Assembly: GCA_002381765.1 (NCBI GenBank)
Contig: DFXX01000112.1
Span: 24,240-31,002, forward strand
DNA length: 6,763 nucleotides
Direction: 5' to 3'
From: Bacteriovoracaceae bacterium UBA4097
GTDB taxonomy: Bacteria > Bdellovibrionota > Bacteriovoracia > Bacteriovoracales > Bacteriovoracaceae
A program made the translations under genes and the position numbers. Each line of letters begins with the position of its first letter. The first letter of the stretch is position 1. Of the stretch, positions 4,107 to 6,763 are shown piece by piece. Below the pieces are notes generated by a model that was given only the letters and a program-made list of their open reading frames with translations, did not search any database and was not told the DNA's origin.

Positions 4107-6763
4107 ATGTCATCACGTAAACTTAGATTCGTTACCGCGGCCAGTCTCTTCGATGGCCATGATGCCTCCATCAATATCATGCGCAGGCTCCTTCAGTCAA
4201 AAGGTGTCGAGGTTATTCACCTCGGTCATAACCGTTCCGCTCAGGAAGTGGTGGAAGCGGCCCTGGCCGAAGATGCCCATGCTATTGCCTTGAGTTCCTA
4301 TCAGGGTGGACATATGGAGTACTTCACCTATGTGCGTGAGCTTTTGAATGAAAATGGTGGGGAGCATGTGCGAATCTTTGGCGGTGGCGGTGGGGTGATT
4401 ACTCCTCCCGAGATTGCGGAACTTCATAAGCGCGGGATCACTAGACTCTATCATCCCAATGACGGTACGGCCCTGGGGCTTAATGGAATCATCGATGACA
4501 TGATTGCTAAGTGCGATTACTCCACCATCGATTCGGTGGATTTTAAGTCCCTCGAGAAAAAGAAGCTCTCTTCCTATGAAATGGCTAAGATCATTACCTT
4601 CATTGAAGACAATAAGGAATTTCCTTTTCCGGTTACCGCTAAGAGTGTGCCAGTTCTAGGTATCACCGGCACCGGTGGAGCAGGGAAATCATCTCTTATC
4701 GATGAGCTTCTTCTGCGTTTTCATCTTTATTATTCAGATAAAAAAGTGGCATTGGTATCAGTAGATCCAACTAAGAAGAAAAACCAAGGTGCTCTGCTAG
4801 GAGATAGAATTCGATTGGGTTCTGCGACCTATGAAAACTTTTATGTCCGCTCACTAGCTACTCGTGATTCGGCCAATGAACTCTCTCCACAAATTAGAAA
4901 GGTCGTGGAGTTCTTAAAGTCGCAGGACTTTGATCTCATCATGGTGGAGACTTCAGGCATTGGTCAGGCCTCGGATGAAATTACCAAGGTCGCCAATAAA
5001 ACTCTTTATGTAATGACTCCTGAATACGGAGCTTCTACACAGCTGGAAAAAATCGAAATGCTGGAAGTTGCCGATTTTATCGCTGTAAATAAATTTGAGA
5101 AGCCTCGCAGTGAAGATGCTCTGCGAGACGTGAGAAAGCAGTACCGAAGAAACCGTCAGCTCTTTGCCAATCACCCAGGCTCTCCCACAGATAATGAGCT
5201 TCCAATCTATGGAACCATGGCCTCTAAGTTTAATGATGTGGGAGTAAATGCTCTCTTTAAGGATTTAATCCACGCGGTAGATTTTAAATACAATGGCGAA
5301 CTGGATAAAGTTCCTGCCGATCGTGCTCCCGAGAAAAAACAGGCGATCATTCCGGCTTCTCGCGTGAATTACTTAAGAGATATCTCTGAGACCGTGAGAA
5401 CTTATAATGAGAGAGCACAAGCAAGTGTTGAGAAGCTTCGTCAGTATGAAACTCTGGTAGCGGCTGAGAAGCTAATCACAGATTCTGCTAGCCTCGCAGC
5501 GAAGAAAGAAGAACTCAAGAAAACACTTACCACTGAGCTAAGTGAGATCGAAGCCTTTGATACACTGATTAATCAGTTCTCTAAAGGTGAATATAGCTAT
5601 ACCGTTCGTGGTAAGGAAATCAAGGTTCCGACTAAATATACTTCTCTCTCTCAATCATCAATTTCTAAAGTGGGCTTTCCTAAGTTTCACTATGCTTCTG
5701 ATAAGCTGCGCTTTATTCGCGCGCAAAACCTTCCGGGCTTCTATCCATATGCAGGAGGGGTATTCCCCTTTAAGCGCGCCGATGAAGATCCTAAGCGCCA
5801 GTTCGCGGGAGAAGGTGGACCTAAGAGAACCAATGCTCGCTTCCATTATCTCTCAAAAAATGATTCGGCCAAGCGCCTATCAACTGCCTTTGATTCAGTA
5901 ACTCTCTACGGAGAAGATCCGGCGACTCGTCCGGATATCTACGGTAAGGTGGGAGAGTCGGGTGTATCGATTTGTATGTTGGATGATATGATGGATCTCT
6001 ATAGTGGGTTTGATCTCACGTCTCCTTCTACATCGGTATCCATGACCATCAATGGTCCGGCCCCGATCATTCTTGCTATGTTCATGAATACCGCCATCAA
6101 CCGCTCACTTCCGGAGAGTGAGCAAGAGAATCGTGAGAAGATGGTGGAGGTTATGAGGCAAGTGCGTGGAACGGTTCAAGCCGATATCTTAAAAGAAGAT
6201 CAGGCACAGAATACTTGTATCTTCTCCTTAGAGTTCGCTCTTAAGATGATGGGAGATGTGCAGGAATTCTTCTGTAAGCATAAGATCAAAAATTACTATA
6301 CGGTTTCTATCTCGGGCTATCATATCGCAGAGGCCGGAGCGAATCCGATCACTCAGCTTGCCCTCACACTCTCAAACGGCTTTACCTATGTGGAGTATTA
6401 CTTAAGCCGTGGCATGCATATCGATGACTTCTGCGAGAACTTATCCTTCTTCTTCTCCAATGGTCTTGATCCCGAGTACACGGTACTGGGTCGAGTGGCC
6501 AGAAAGATTTGGGCAGTGGCCATGAAAGAAAAGTATGGCGCTTCTGATAAATCTCAAAAATTAAAGTACCATATTCAAACTTCTGGGCGCTCACTCCATG
6601 CTCAGGAAATTGACTTCAATGATATCAGAACAACTCTGCAGGCCTTCCTTGCTCTCTCTGATAACTGTAACTCACTTCATACCAATGCCTATGATGAGGC
6701 GATCACCACTCCCACTGAAGAGTCGGTCAGACGTGCCATGGCGATTCAGCTCATCATCAACCG
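4107..6763 (+). CDS. icmF: Fused isobutyryl-CoA mutase (B12-dependent mutase with G-protein chaperone), 3' end outside window
   Basis: IcmF interconverts isobutyryl-CoA and n-butyryl-CoA with adenosylcobalamin, linking valine or branched-chain breakdown to the butyrate path. It carries its own MeaB-like GTPase that loads and guards the cofactor. 885 codons are visible without a stop; the family has about 1,100, so roughly the last fifth is missing. Domain order: B12-binding (about 5-135, lower-ligand H18 in DGHDAS); GTPase (about 180-395: Walker A GTGGAGKS 188-195, ETSGIGQ 281-287, base motif NKFE 328-331); helical, partly coiled-coil linker (about 415-500); then the acyl-CoA-binding barrel from about 506 (YPYAGGVFPFKR 546-557, SGYH with H739). 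F566 and Q701 fit the Phe/Gln pair of isobutyryl-CoA mutases, not the Tyr/Arg pair of methylmalonyl-CoA mutase. The start at 4107 matches the family N-terminus and has TAAGGA at 4094-4099. Confidence 0.96.
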   Translation, partial: MSSRKLRFVTAASLFDGHDASINIMRRLLQSKGVEVIHLGHNRSAQEVVEAALAEDAHAIALSSYQGGHMEYFTYVRELLNENGGEHVRIFGGGGGVITPPEIAELHKRGITRLYHPNDGTALGLNGIIDDMIAKCDYSTIDSVDFKSLEKKKLSSYEMAKIITFIEDNKEFPFPVTAKSVPVLGITGTGGAGKSSLIDELLLRFHLYYSDKKVALVSVDPTKKKNQGALLGDRIRLGSATYENFYVRSLATRDSANELSPQIRKVVEFLKSQDFDLIMVETSGIGQASDEITKVANKTLYVMTPEYGASTQLEKIEMLEVADFIAVNKFEKPRSEDALRDVRKQYRRNRQLFANHPGSPTDNELPIYGTMASKFNDVGVNALFKDLIHAVDFKYNGELDKVPADRAPEKKQAIIPASRVNYLRDISETVRTYNERAQASVEKLRQYETLVAAEKLITDSASLAAKKEELKKTLTTELSEIEAFDTLINQFSKGEYSYTVRGKEIKVPTKYTSLSQSSISKVGFPKFHYASDKLRFIRAQNLPGFYPYAGGVFPFKRADEDPKRQFAGEGGPKRTNARFHYLSKNDSAKRLSTAFDSVTLYGEDPATRPDIYGKVGESGVSICMLDDMMDLYSGFDLTSPSTSVSMTINGPAPIILAMFMNTAINRSLPESEQENREKMVEVMRQVRGTVQADILKEDQAQNTCIFSLEFALKMMGDVQEFFCKHKIKNYYTVSISGYHIAEAGANPITQLALTLSNGFTYVEYYLSRGMHIDDFCENLSFFFSNGLDPEYTVLGRVARKIWAVAMKEKYGASDKSQKLKYHIQTSGRSLHAQEIDFNDIRTTLQAFLALSDNCNSLHTNAYDEAITTPTEESVRRAMAIQLIIN

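Noticed and set aside
5587..5901. A 104-codon open frame on the plus strand inside icmF
   Set aside because: It lies in another frame of a strongly conserved coding region (the substrate-binding domain) and has no clear ribosome-binding site; it is a shadow.
4107..6763. Methylmalonyl-CoA mutase as an alternative name for the B12 enzyme
   Set aside because: The domain order (B12-binding, then GTPase, then mutase barrel) and the F566/Q701 pair fit fused isobutyryl-CoA mutase instead.

Overview
The window looks like ordinary chromosomal DNA of moderate GC content from a Gram-negative bacterium, densely packed with short intergenic gaps. An outer-membrane beta-barrel protein, the lipoprotein-maturation pair lspA-lgt, an Lgt with the variant GRIGCF..GCC signature, a sigma-54 activator and a fused isobutyryl-CoA mutase together suggest the Bdellovibrionota (Bdellovibrio/Bacteriovorax/Peredibacter-like) or a related former 'Deltaproteobacteria' lineage. 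That assignment is inference from protein style only.

Layout. (1) Positions 1-2921 read left to right as one probable operon: the 3' end of a sigma-54-dependent activator, lspA 8 bp later, lgt overlapping lspA by 29 bp, and 56 bp after lgt a TTG-started five-helix membrane protein. That last protein has a PH-like cytoplasmic domain and a periplasmic domain resembling signal peptidase I, but without the catalytic residues. LspA and Lgt act successively on bacterial lipoproteins (Lgt adds the diacylglyceryl group, LspA then cuts the signal peptide), so the fourth gene may be a helper in the same membrane or simply a neighbour. (2) A strong hairpin at 2933-2978 separates that operon from a small outer-membrane beta-barrel gene (2979-3524). 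Its right arm is the barrel gene's Shine-Dalgarno sequence. (3) A bidirectional intrinsic terminator (3527-3556) closes both the barrel gene and the convergent minus-strand 2x[4Fe-4S] ferredoxin gene (3560-3952). (4) A 154-bp control region (3953-4106) fires outward to the ferredoxin and to icmF (4107 to the window edge). icmF encodes the fused B12-dependent isobutyryl-CoA mutase with its built-in GTPase chaperone and is cut off by the window end after 885 codons.

The two items most worth a second look are the signal-peptidase-like pseudoenzyme fused to a PH-like membrane scaffold beside lspA-lgt, and the hairpin that hides the ribosome-binding site of the outer-membrane protein. No mobile elements, CRISPR arrays, tRNA or rRNA genes were seen. 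No stretch over 300 bp lacks a gene.
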